Source of the DNA: Paenibacillus foliorum | GTDB taxonomy: Bacteria > Bacillota > Bacilli > Paenibacillales > NBRC-103111 | Assembly: GCF_013141765.1 (NCBI RefSeq) | Contig: NZ_WHOD01000056.1 | Coordinates: 113,414 to 177,413 of the forward strand | Length of the DNA: 64,000 bases | Direction: 5' to 3' | In this document: positions 55,991 to 64,000 of the stretch, in pieces | How the letters are laid out: every line of letters begins with the position of its first letter | Numbering within the stretch: position 1 is the first letter of the stretch | Translations under genes and position numbers: made by a program | Notes under the pieces: generated by a model | What the model saw: the letters and a program-made list of their open reading frames with translations, nothing else | Database searches by the model: none | Told to the model about the DNA's origin: nothing

Positions 55991-57364
55991 TTATTTCGCA
56001 AACGAGCCTTGCATTTTGGCAGGATCAAAGCTTGGATCCGGCGTTACTTTTACATCACCGCTTGCAACGGCTTTATCCAGTGCTTCGTTATAGCGCTTGT
56101 TCAGATCAGCCACGATTTTATCCAAATCTCCACCCTCCAGAATATATCTCCAAAAGGCATCTTCGTATTTTACTCCCTGTACGTTCACGGTCGGTTGAGT
56201 CGGCCATACCCCATCGTATTTATTGGGCAGGAAGCCTTCGATTCCGTTAATTTCAGGCTTTTTCGCCTTGGCAATAATAGAAGGAACCATTGAAATACCG
56301 TAACCCTTCTCGTGGTAAGTCTGTAAAATGTCATCACCATTCATATAGCTGATGAACTTCCAGGCGGCGTCCTTCTTCTTCGAGTCTTTATTAATCGCAA
56401 GCCATTGACCTCCAAGGAAGCCGGATGCACCTTTCACTGTGCCATCGATAGTTGGCGCAGGGGCTGCTGCCCAATTGATTTTGGCAGGGAACTGACTCTT
56501 ATAGACGCCGGGCTCAGATGAATAGGACAAGTACATGCCAATCTTACCCTCTGCGAACTGAGCGCGCAGCGGATCAATATCAAGCGCTTCCATTCCAGGC
56601 AAAGTACTCCCATCATCGCGCATTTGTTTGAATGCCTTCGTAACTTCTTTGAATCCACTCATATCAAAACGCGCAGTTTTGAAGTCATAGCCGAAGCCAC
56701 CATAGCCGCTTAGCTCGGCCATAACTCTCGCTGAACGGTTCCAAGCGCTTGCAGGTGTTTTGAACGGCAATGCAAAGCCATATGCCCCTGTTGCTTTACC
56801 GGCTGCCGTCAGCTTCTTGGCATCCTCCACCATCTCTGCAAACGTGGTCGGCGGCTTCGCGATTCCTGCCTTCTCGAACAAATCTTTATTGTATACAAGC
56901 CTCATAGTGCTTCCATAGTTAGGCAGACTGTACAATTTACCGTCGAACAAATTCTGATCGGGCATAGCTGGGTACTTCTTTTTCTGCTCATCCGTCAAAT
57001 AACTATCTATCGGAGCCATATATCCTTTTTTATAAAACGTTTGAATCACTGAGCCTTCCTTCACCCTGAAAACGTCTGGTGCCTGTGCAGCCGCAAAAGC
57101 CAAATCGAGCGCCTGCGCATAATCGTCCGCTTTCACGACCAGCTCCACTTCGATATTGTCCTTATTCGTCGTGTTGAATTTTTCTATCACTTCTTTGATA
57201 TAATCTGCATCGTGACGATCGAGGGTCCAATACGTAATCTTCGTCTTCTCTCCCGGCTTGCTTCCCGCCGCTGCTTCCTTCTTCCCTTCCTCCGGACTTG
57301 CTCCACATGCAGCCAGGCTCATCGATAGTAGCACGCTCATTGCCGTTACAGCCGTCTTTTTCAT
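55991..57364 (-). CDS. Sugar ABC transporter substrate-binding lipoprotein
   Basis: This 457-residue family 1 solute-binding protein has a short signal with lipobox LAAC (C20). The ATG at 57364 follows GGGAGG with 9-nt spacing; the longer frame to 57487 is an overlap with the regulator gene. Typical blocks are LVYNKDLFEKAGIAKPPTTF and WLAINKDSKKKDAAWKFISY. It is placed after the response regulator gene and before the permease genes. The ligand is probably a sulfated or unsaturated uronide oligosaccharide, inferred from the enzymes nearby. Confidence 0.92.
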   Translation of the reverse strand: MKKTAVTAMSVLLSMSLAACGASPEEGKKEAAAGSKPGEKTKITYWTLDRHDADYIKEVIEKFNTTNKDNIEVELVVKADDYAQALDLAFAAAQAPDVFRVKEGSVIQTFYKKGYMAPIDSYLTDEQKKKYPAMPDQNLFDGKLYSLPNYGSTMRLVYNKDLFEKAGIAKPPTTFAEMVEDAKKLTAAGKATGAYGFALPFKTPASAWNRSARVMAELSGYGGFGYDFKTARFDMSGFKEVTKAFKQMRDDGSTLPGMEALDIDPLRAQFAEGKIGMYLSYSSEPGVYKSQFPAKINWAAAPAPTIDGTVKGASGFLGGQWLAINKDSKKKDAAWKFISYMNGDDILQTYHEKGYGISMVPSIIAKAKKPEINGIEGFLPNKYDGVWPTQPTVNVQGVKYEDAFWRYILEGGDLDKIVADLNKRYNEALDKAVASGDVKVTPDPSFDPAKMQGSFAK

Positions 57365-57483
57365 CCCCGAAGACCTCCCTATTCTCTCGTTTGTTAAGCA
57401 ATTGTCTAGCTCTTGCTGTTTATTGTAGTGGATAAAAGGATACGGCATAATGCGGCAAAACGAAGAAAAAGGGCAGAAATCCA

Positions 57484-59109
57484 TCATTTCTGCCCTAAAT
57501 ATGCATCCTTAAATTCCGAGGGGGTCTGGCCGGTGTGCTTTTTGAATACATCGCTGAAATAGCGCCTATGCTCATATCCCAAAGACTGGGCAATCTCCTG
57601 CACCTGATAGTTATCAATCAGCAGTCTCTTCGCCCTCTCAACCCGCTCGTTAGTCACGAATTGATTGAACGTATTTCCCGTTACCTTTTTGAATAGATTG
57701 GCAAAATGCCCTCCACTTATATTCATGAACCTCGCGCAGTGCTCCACTGATAAATCCAAGTGCAGGTTCGTGCGAATATACTCTATAGCCCGATAGATCA
57801 GCTTGGTAGAATCGCTTACTTTCTCCTTCTCAATCCAAGCGCATCCTACCCTACTGATATCCTTAAGCACCTGCTGAAATTCCTGTATCATAATCAGCTC
57901 CTGATTGCTGCGGTCTCGGATTTTACGGTCATATTCCTGTAAGCTGGAGAATGGAACCAGCTCGTAGAGAACACGCAGCATGATGAAGGCAAGCTCATAA
58001 TACAGACTACGAATATAATTCGGATCAGGGAGAGGACTTAAATGATTCATTTCCTCGAAGATACACTCCAGCTCTTGTAACGACTTGTCCAGATTGCCTG
58101 CCCGAAGGGAAATGAGCAGCTCCTGCTCTTTAGCCGGTGAGTACCGAGGGAAAACTTCCCGCTCCTTCGGCACATCGGTAAAACTGAATGCACCGTTCCC
58201 CCCTGTATAGAAATGATACGCCAGCGCAGATAAAGCCGATTTATAAGAGAATGGCAGCTCGTGAATTTCACGGACCATGGATCCAATACCTATTGAGATG
58301 GTAAACCGTGTACAACCAGCAATGTTAGCGCAGCATTCGCGGGCAAGAAGCTCCACATCCGCCAAATGATCACTGTTTATGATACATGTGAAATAGCTCT
58401 GTCCATCACGGAATACAATGCCTTGGGTAGTCCCCCTAATCGTTTCCTCGATAATATTATGTAAAGCAAAGCGGACGAGCTCGATCTCGTGAATGGGCTG
58501 TGTGGCGTATTTGTCCATAAATTGATCGATTTCGATGATCAGAACTACGAACCGCTCCAGCTCCATATCGACTTTCAGCTCATTCCAGTATGACTCAGTC
58601 TCCTCTCTCCGGGTCTGGTGTTGCAGCAATCGGCTGAAATATTCTTGACGCAATAAAGGTAAGCTTTCCTGAACCCTTTTCTCCATTTTCTGAAACTGCT
58701 CATGCTTATTATGTTCTTTCTCTAATGCCTGCTTAGCCTTCAGCACTACCTTCGTAATCTCCTGAATGGAGAACGGCTTTTTCATAAAATCCAAAGCCCC
58801 CAGACGGATCGCTTGCTGCGCATATTCAAAATCCGTATAAGCACTGAGAATTATAATTTTACAATTAGGAAGCTGCTCAATAATGCGGCCAATCATCTCC
58901 AGTCCATCCATTCGGGGCATACGGATATCGGTAAGAATAATATCAGGCCGAACCTCTTGAATAAGGCGAAGTCCTTCTTCTCCGTTTTTTGCGGTACCTG
59001 CAACCTCAATCCCATAAGCTTCCCATGGAATTTTGGTAGCAATCATTTCCACCGTGCTTTTTATATCGTCAATCACACATAGTTTGAACATTGAGTTATC
59101 TGCTTGCAT
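57484..59109 (-). CDS. Response regulator, YesN/AraC type
   Basis: This 541-residue protein has a receiver domain with D14, D15 and phosphorylation site D61 (IILTDIRMPRMDG), a middle region with a long helix, and an AraC DNA-binding end (ISGGHFANLFKKVTGNTFNQ and RYFSDVFKKHTGQTPSEFK). The ATG at 59109 lies inside the end of the kinase gene (14-nt overlap), with GGGGGAG 7 nt upstream. It probably switches on the importer/lyase/sulfatase genes. Confidence 0.91.
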   Translation of the reverse strand: MQADNSMFKLCVIDDIKSTVEMIATKIPWEAYGIEVAGTAKNGEEGLRLIQEVRPDIILTDIRMPRMDGLEMIGRIIEQLPNCKIIILSAYTDFEYAQQAIRLGALDFMKKPFSIQEITKVVLKAKQALEKEHNKHEQFQKMEKRVQESLPLLRQEYFSRLLQHQTRREETESYWNELKVDMELERFVVLIIEIDQFMDKYATQPIHEIELVRFALHNIIEETIRGTTQGIVFRDGQSYFTCIINSDHLADVELLARECCANIAGCTRFTISIGIGSMVREIHELPFSYKSALSALAYHFYTGGNGAFSFTDVPKEREVFPRYSPAKEQELLISLRAGNLDKSLQELECIFEEMNHLSPLPDPNYIRSLYYELAFIMLRVLYELVPFSSLQEYDRKIRDRSNQELIMIQEFQQVLKDISRVGCAWIEKEKVSDSTKLIYRAIEYIRTNLHLDLSVEHCARFMNISGGHFANLFKKVTGNTFNQFVTNERVERAKRLLIDNYQVQEIAQSLGYEHRRYFSDVFKKHTGQTPSEFKDAYLGQK

Positions 59110-60868
59110 GCACCTTCTCCCCCTCCCGAAGCGAAATGATCAGTTGAACCTTGGAGCCAATCCCCGGTTTGCTGTCATATTCAATCATTGCTCCCTCCCC
59201 GTAAAATAACTGAAGCCGGTGAGCGATATTCCGCAGCGCGTAGCCCTTGTTGGAGACTAGAGGCTGCTCTATAGAACGTTTCAAGCTGCTCACATCCATA
59301 CCCATGCCGTTATCCTCAACCGAAAAGTACAATACCTGCTCCGTTCTCCTCAGCACTATCCGAATAAGACCGCCTTCCTCACGATCCTTAAATCCATGAA
59401 GAATACAGTTTTCCACCAGAGGCTGCAAAATTAGCTTAGGGATCTCCAGCTCTAAGATTGATTCTTCCTCGGCATCAATAATGAAATCGAACTTACCCTC
59501 ATAGCATTTTTGCTGAAGAGTCATATAATGCTTGACGTGCAGCAGCTCTTCCTCGATTCGAAGAATATCTTTGCCTTGGCTCAGACCAAGCTGAAACATT
59601 GTAGATAAGGATAAAATCATCTCGTTGACGTCTTCATTATTACCTAGCACGGATTTGCAATAAATCGTGTTTAACGTATTATATAGAAAATGCGGCTCCA
59701 TCTGAGCGGAAAGCGCTTTTATTTCTGTTTTGCGTTTCTCTTCTTCTCCCCATCTCACCTTCTCGATCAGCTTCTTAATTTCCTCAAGCATTGAGTTGAA
59801 TCTCATGCCTACCTGTGATACCTCATCCTGGTACACACTATGGAAACGCACATCCAGATCATTTTGCTCCACTCTCTTCATCAGTCTGTGAAGCCGGAAT
59901 AAGGGCCTTAGCAGCAGATCGGTAAGCACGTTCGACAGCAGCAATGCGAGCAATACGAACCCCAATATGACTAGCAGCGTCGTCCATTTAATTGCTTCTA
60001 CCTGCTGCAATACAACCTGCTTAGACTGTGTATCATACAAAATCCAATTCTCTCCGACATCCAGCCGGGAATAATTGATTAGATAGTCTTTATCCTCAAT
60101 TATTGAACTGAAATAACCATTCTTCTCATTCTTGAATTTGCCCAAAAATTCCGGATCCTGCCTCCAAGTTTCCAACCCATTACCAGCATGGCCAATAACA
60201 GGCTTACCCTCCTTGTTCACAAGTGAATAACCTGTCGAGGCGCTAATCTGATCGACGATTAAATTTTGCAGATCCTTTTCTTTAATATTGACGATAATGT
60301 ATACATCCTCTACATACTTAGCCCCACTGCCATCTACTACGAAAGAAATGACTCTATCTTTTCCATAAAAGAAGCTATCCTCATGGCTCTCAATCCAAAC
60401 CCCTCTTTGCTTGCTTTTAATTTTCTGATACATCTCGGATTGATAGAAGGAGTTTTCTTTTAGGCGTGTGTAAGTGGTTGGATAAAAATCGCCAATCGGT
60501 GTAGCAATCAGAATCGACTGTATAAAGTCATCATTAAATTTGAGCAGCGCCAGCATTGATTGGAGTGAGGATAAATGATAATAATATCGGCTAACATCCT
60601 CCGTCGATACATCATCAAGAACATTTTTATACGGATCGCTTATCTTAAGGGACATGATCGATAGAACAATCTTTTTGAGCTTTTCATCCAACACTTGAGA
60701 TGATTTATTAATCGTATCCTGGCTTAGCCGGAGGGCATTCTGCTCGACAATTCTCGCTGAGATGGTGTAAGAGCTCCAGCCCGAGGCGGCAATCGCCAAC
60801 GTCATAAGAAGAACAAATGAAACCCAAATTCTTTTTTTGAAGGAAAGGCGATACAGCAGTTGTTTCAT
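59096..60868 (-). CDS. Sensor histidine kinase, YesM type
   Basis: This 590-residue membrane kinase has transmembrane segments at about 14-36 and 297-316, an extracellular Cache-like domain between them, HAMP, the phosphorylation block QMEPHFLYN (H393), and an ATPase domain (LVENCILHGF, DNGMGMD). The ATG at 60868 has GGGAG at 9-nt spacing; a TTG two codons upstream is the alternative. It is the first gene of the unit that ends with the sulfatase. Confidence 0.92.
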   Translation of the reverse strand: MKQLLYRLSFKKRIWVSFVLLMTLAIAASGWSSYTISARIVEQNALRLSQDTINKSSQVLDEKLKKIVLSIMSLKISDPYKNVLDDVSTEDVSRYYYHLSSLQSMLALLKFNDDFIQSILIATPIGDFYPTTYTRLKENSFYQSEMYQKIKSKQRGVWIESHEDSFFYGKDRVISFVVDGSGAKYVEDVYIIVNIKEKDLQNLIVDQISASTGYSLVNKEGKPVIGHAGNGLETWRQDPEFLGKFKNEKNGYFSSIIEDKDYLINYSRLDVGENWILYDTQSKQVVLQQVEAIKWTTLLVILGFVLLALLLSNVLTDLLLRPLFRLHRLMKRVEQNDLDVRFHSVYQDEVSQVGMRFNSMLEEIKKLIEKVRWGEEEKRKTEIKALSAQMEPHFLYNTLNTIYCKSVLGNNEDVNEMILSLSTMFQLGLSQGKDILRIEEELLHVKHYMTLQQKCYEGKFDFIIDAEEESILELEIPKLILQPLVENCILHGFKDREEGGLIRIVLRRTEQVLYFSVEDNGMGMDVSSLKRSIEQPLVSNKGYALRNIAHRLQLFYGEGAMIEYDSKPGIGSKVQLIISLREGEKVHASR

Positions 60869-60912
60869 AAGCAAACACTCCCTCAGCGGTTCAAATGGTT
60901 CGGCGAACGATA

Positions 60913-60926
60913 TGTAAACGATTCAA
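60913..60926. promoter_or_regulatory. Cre-like catabolite control site
   Basis: TGTAAACGATTCAA fits most positions of the CcpA site (TGWAANCGNTNWCA) but misses near the right end. It lies 45 bp before the kinase start, a fitting place for glucose repression of the island. Confidence 0.35.
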
Positions 60927-61169
60927 CGCAAGGGAGTAGAATCCTTCATAAGCGTCGTATCTATAAAGAAACTCTATGACAAACAATATTTTATATAGAT
61001 CAAATTTATAATACCTTTACTTGCAGATGACACATACCAATAAATTGTACATTATACTGATACTAGTTTCGACAAAAAGCTACATAGCTTGGATGTTGAG
61101 AACCCGAAGAGTATTCTGCCCTGCCCGTAGGCTAATTACATGGAATATAAACAGAAAGGACTTGTGCCC
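60927..61169. other. Divergent intergenic region
   Basis: This AT-rich spacer lies between the kinase gene and the chemoreceptor gene. AAAGGA at about 61155 is the ribosome binding site of the latter. I see no further gene, repeat or RNA motif. Confidence 0.5.
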
Positions 61170-62954
61170 ATGTGGAGTAGATGGTCGAAAATCGAGTTTC
61201 TAAGGACACTCAATTTCATTTCTTTACCCACTCAGCTTACCGTTCGAAAGAAATTATTAGGCTCATTCCTTTTGATCATTATTCTTCTAGGCATCGTAGG
61301 GACCGTTAGTATGCAGAGAATGTCGCTTATGCAGAAAGAAACAAGTGAAATTACAGACTCTTGGATGAAGGGCATTGAGACCATCAGTAATATTAATCTA
61401 TACGCCAAGGATATGCTCGCCCTCCAGGCCACTATGATTATGGAGCCTAACGATAGTAAAAAAGGAAATTTCATGCCTGAGTCTGGAAAACTTTTCAAAA
61501 AAATCGATGATGGATTAGCCTTGTACCAGGGAATGATTAAAGATAACAAGGAACAGGGGCATTTTGACAATTTGCAGAAGAAATGGGCTAACTATAAAGA
61601 TATTTACTCGGATTCTTTCATTATGGCTACCAGGGTTAATTTCGTAGAGGGTGCAGGTGCCTACTCGGGTCAGATTGCAGCTATGCTCTCCAAGTCCGAA
61701 CAGGCCTATCAGGGCATGCAGATTGAAATTAATGAGCTCGTCAACTTAAATAAGGTTGGAGCAGAGGAATCCTCCCAAAAAAGCGCAGATCTGTATAAAA
61801 GCGCAGTCCGTGATATTGGAATTACCGTGCTGTTATCAGTTGTTATTTCAGTTGGACTAGCCCTCCTTATAGCAGCCAATCTGGCCGGACCGGTTAAACG
61901 TGTATCCGAGGTGCTAAAACAAATTTCAGGCGGAGACCTGACGCAGCAAGCATTAAAAGTGCGAAATCGCGATGAAATTGGACAGCTCGTTGACTCATTA
62001 AATCAGATGACCCTTCACCTTCGTACGACGATTATGCACATTCATGATGCTTCCGATACGGTAGCCACTTCTTCTAATCAGCTTCTAAGCAATTGTGAGC
62101 AGAACACGTTGGCGGCAAATGAAGTGAACAAATCCATTCAGGTCGTTGCTGAAGGCTCAGACCATCAACTGCTTAGTGCAAGCCAGACGGGACAATCTAT
62201 AGAGAAAATCACGGATGGCGTTCAGTTCATTGCCGATTCCACCACAGAATTGTCAGGTGTGGCAGATGAAGCCTCACGCCAGGCGAAGCTAGGACATTCC
62301 TCCATGAATTCGGTCATTCATGTGATGGGGAATATTAACGAGGTGGTATTGCGTGCTGAGCAAGGGATGAATCAGTTGGGGCAGCACTCCAAGGATATTG
62401 GAAAAATAGTAGAAATCATAGGAGATATTGCAGGACAGACCAATCTACTTGCTCTCAATGCCGCAATTGAAGCTGCTCGTGCGGGGGAGTATGGACGGGG
62501 TTTTGCAGTTGTAGCCGACGAGGTGCGTAGGCTGGCTGTGCAATCTTCAGATGCCGTTAGTCAAATCAGCAGTATTATTACGAAAATTCAAGTTGATACA
62601 GCCAAGGTTACAGAGACGATGAAACAAGGACTAACAGAAGTCGAATCAGGAGTGGCGTCGATTGGTAGTGCGGAGGCCTCTTTTACGAGCATTGTACATA
62701 GAGCTGAAGATGTAAGTCAGAGCATTCAAAGTATTTCCTTCGCTGCGCAAAGATTGGCGGGCAGCGCTCAGGAGGTATACGCCACGATTCAAGTTATGGA
62801 AAATATTGCTGCGGAATCAGCTACAGCTGCTGCTCATGTTGTCACAACTACAGGTCAACAGCTGGCTTCAGTTAATGAAATGGCTTATTCCGCCAATCAC
62901 TTGAGCACCATTGCTCAAAGGCTGAGACAGCAAGTTAACTTATTTACCGTTTGA
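61170..62954 (+). CDS. Methyl-accepting chemotaxis protein
   Basis: This 594-residue chemoreceptor has a first transmembrane segment at about 25-45, an extracellular four-helix-bundle-type ligand domain (about 46-215), a second transmembrane segment (about 217-240), HAMP, and a cytoplasmic signalling domain with the tip [19 protein letters not shown]. The ATG at 61170 is chosen for AAAGGA at 9-nt spacing; the ATG at 61140 has no such site. It is divergent from the polysaccharide island and may guide movement toward a related sugar, which is only inferred. Confidence 0.93.
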   Translation: MWSRWSKIEFLRTLNFISLPTQLTVRKKLLGSFLLIIILLGIVGTVSMQRMSLMQKETSEITDSWMKGIETISNINLYAKDMLALQATMIMEPNDSKKGNFMPESGKLFKKIDDGLALYQGMIKDNKEQGHFDNLQKKWANYKDIYSDSFIMATRVNFVEGAGAYSGQIAAMLSKSEQAYQGMQIEINELVNLNKVGAEESSQKSADLYKSAVRDIGITVLLSVVISVGLALLIAANLAGPVKRVSEVLKQISGGDLTQQALKVRNRDEIGQLVDSLNQMTLHLRTTIMHIHDASDTVATSSNQLLSNCEQNTLAANEVNKSIQVVAEGSDHQLLSASQTGQSIEKITDGVQFIADSTTELSGVADEASRQAKLGHSSMNSVIHVMGNINEVVLRAEQGMNQLGQHSKDIGKIVEIIGDIAGQTNLLALNAAIEAARAGEYGRGFAVVADEVRRLAVQSSDAVSQISSIITKIQVDTAKVTETMKQGLTEVESGVASIGSAEASFTSIVHRAEDVSQSIQSISFAAQRLAGSAQEVYATIQVMENIAAESATAAAHVVTTTGQQLASVNEMAYSANHLSTIAQRLRQQVNLFTV

Positions 62955-63020
62955 GCCAGCTTCCCTTCTCAGTGCCTGCTCCATGCAGCAGGAGGATTAT
63001 CAGCCTTTTGCCGTCTTCAG

Positions 63021-63932
63021 CTAACTAAGCAGATGCAGCAGCAAGCTCTTTTGAACATGCATCCGGTTTTCGGCCTGCTGATAGATAATCGATTTGTCTG
63101 ACTCAATTAAACCCTCTTCAATTTCGAAGCCAGGATGAACCGGCATATCATGCATGATATAAGGCGAATAGCCTTGCAGATTGTGCTTGCTCACCTGGTA
63201 GGGCAGCATGGTCTCAATCCTACGATTTTTCTCATTCTCATAATGAGCATCATGGAAAAATTCCATATCCACCCAAGTATCCGTATATATAAAATCCGTT
63301 CTCGAAACAGCTTCTGACATGCTTTTTACATGCTCAACACAGCCGCTCCGATAAGCGTCCTGCATAAGCTCTTCATCCCAGGACGCCTCATTAATGATCG
63401 GGGTCACCAACAAAAGCTTAATACCCAGTGTCACACAGCCCGCAACCAGTGAATTAACAACATTATTATGAATACCGACATAGGTGAGAGTTACTCCTGA
63501 GAAAGTCCCTTTAATTTCGTAAATAGTCATTAGGTCCGCCAAAGCTTGGCAAGGGTGATACTTATCGCAGCAACCGTTGATAACAGGAACCTGAGAGTAT
63601 CGAGCTAATTGCAGCAAATCCGAATGCTTCTTCAATCTTGCCATGATAAAATCGCAATTTCTTGACGCATACCTGGCTTCATATTGAATAGGTGAGATGC
63701 TGAAATTGCTCGAATCCCAGTCCATTGTAACAGCGTATCCGCCTAATTGATTAATGCCCGACTGGAAAGATAAATTAGTTCTTGTAGATGTTTTTTGAAA
63801 AAGCATGAGGAGGCCTTTTCTTTCACAGGCTTGATAAAAGTCTTGGGGACTCTGTTTGATTTCAATGCCCTTTTGAATGATGGAGAATAAAGTCTCCTTG
63901 CCTAGCTCCTTTAATGATAATAAATGATTCAA
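63021..63932 (-). CDS. Aspartate/ornithine carbamoyltransferase family protein, divergent active site
   Basis: This 303-residue protein has the two-domain carbamoyltransferase fold. The carbamoyl-phosphate motif appears as TSTRTN (canonical STRTR; last Arg replaced by Asn53), HPCQALAD (126-133) is normal, and the amino-acid-binding HCLP motif reads HDMP (261-264). The SMG-type loop is changed (TDTWVDMEFF). These point to an acceptor other than ornithine or aspartate. Translation starts with TTG at 63932 behind GGAG at 9-nt spacing. Two ARG-box-like sites lie immediately upstream, so arginine control is likely. Confidence 0.82.
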   Translation of the reverse strand: MNHLLSLKELGKETLFSIIQKGIEIKQSPQDFYQACERKGLLMLFQKTSTRTNLSFQSGINQLGGYAVTMDWDSSNFSISPIQYEARYASRNCDFIMARLKKHSDLLQLARYSQVPVINGCCDKYHPCQALADLMTIYEIKGTFSGVTLTYVGIHNNVVNSLVAGCVTLGIKLLLVTPIINEASWDEELMQDAYRSGCVEHVKSMSEAVSRTDFIYTDTWVDMEFFHDAHYENEKNRRIETMLPYQVSKHNLQGYSPYIMHDMPVHPGFEIEEGLIESDKSIIYQQAENRMHVQKSLLLHLLS

Positions 63933-63945
63933 AGCTACTCACTCC

Positions 63946-63982
63946 AATGCATTAATATTCATTATTATGTATATTAATGCAA
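63946..63982. promoter_or_regulatory. Two adjacent ARG-box-like sites (ArgR/AhrC operator)
   Basis: On the minus strand AATGAATATTAATGCATT (63946-63963) and TTGCATTAATATACATAA (63965-63982) each match the ARG-box pattern TGAAT-N4-ATTCA in four or five of five bases per half. Together they form a long inverted repeat directly before the ribosome binding site of the carbamoyltransferase gene. Confidence 0.5.
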
Positions 63983-64000
63983 ATAATTGCAACTGTCCAG

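Noticed and set aside
62975..62992. Terminator between the chemoreceptor and carbamoyltransferase genes
   Set aside because: CCTGCT/AGCAGG gives only a 6-bp stem and no T run follows on either strand.

Overview
The window reads as chromosomal DNA of a Gram-positive, spore-forming soil bacterium, most likely Paenibacillus or a close relative. The basis is a GerA-type germination operon, a T-box leader in front of ileS, YesM/YesN-type two-component pairs next to sugar ABC importers that carry no ATPase of their own, and purine-rich ribosome binding sites with several TTG and GTG starts. Most genes lie on the minus strand.

Layout. 1-3026: a glycoside hydrolase family 31 gene cut by the window edge, and a divergent AraC regulator. 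3085-10598: an acid-catabolism island built around a plus-strand GntR/FadR-type regulator. On one side are a split UxaA-type dehydratase and an RraA-fold aldolase. On the other side an operon encodes a solute-binding-protein-like protein without signal peptide, two CaiB/BaiF CoA-transferases and two MaoC-type hydratases, one of which has lost its catalytic histidine. A perfect FadR-type operator lies before that operon. I could not assign this gene set to a known pathway, and it is the best candidate here for an undescribed system. 10788-19352: a YesN/YesM pair, an ABC importer, an enolase-superfamily sugar-acid dehydratase and a GntR regulator broken by an in-frame stop. 19440-19555: a small MITE-like element with a 7-bp target duplication.

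19654-30834: a galacturonan/galactoside island with intracellular GH27, GH28 and two GH43-like enzymes, a membrane-bound AraC regulator and an Lpl-type importer. A 9-nt periodic repeat tract lies in the 3' untranslated region of the regulator. 31033-35133: the ger operon, including a small D-type gene. 35387-37144: a secreted PL6 lyase. 37281-50093 is mainly housekeeping: a kinase-like phosphotransferase, thrC, two SEDS glycosyltransferases around a BcrC-type phosphatase, a two-component system, and ileS of the long (type 2) kind behind a T-box. 50159-60868: a second polysaccharide island, reading kinase, response regulator, binding protein, two permeases, heparinase II/III-type lyase and sulfatase. 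61170-62954: a chemoreceptor. 63021-63932: a divergent carbamoyltransferase behind two ARG-box-like sites.

How the genes work together. Three importers (14-17 kb, 27-31 kb, 54-57 kb) each consist of a lipoprotein and two permeases, and all would need a shared ATPase encoded elsewhere. Each is paired with its own AraC-type control and with intracellular enzymes that would cut imported oligosaccharides or dehydrate sugar acids. A stem-loop follows each binding-protein gene, which would separate expression of the binding protein from the next genes.
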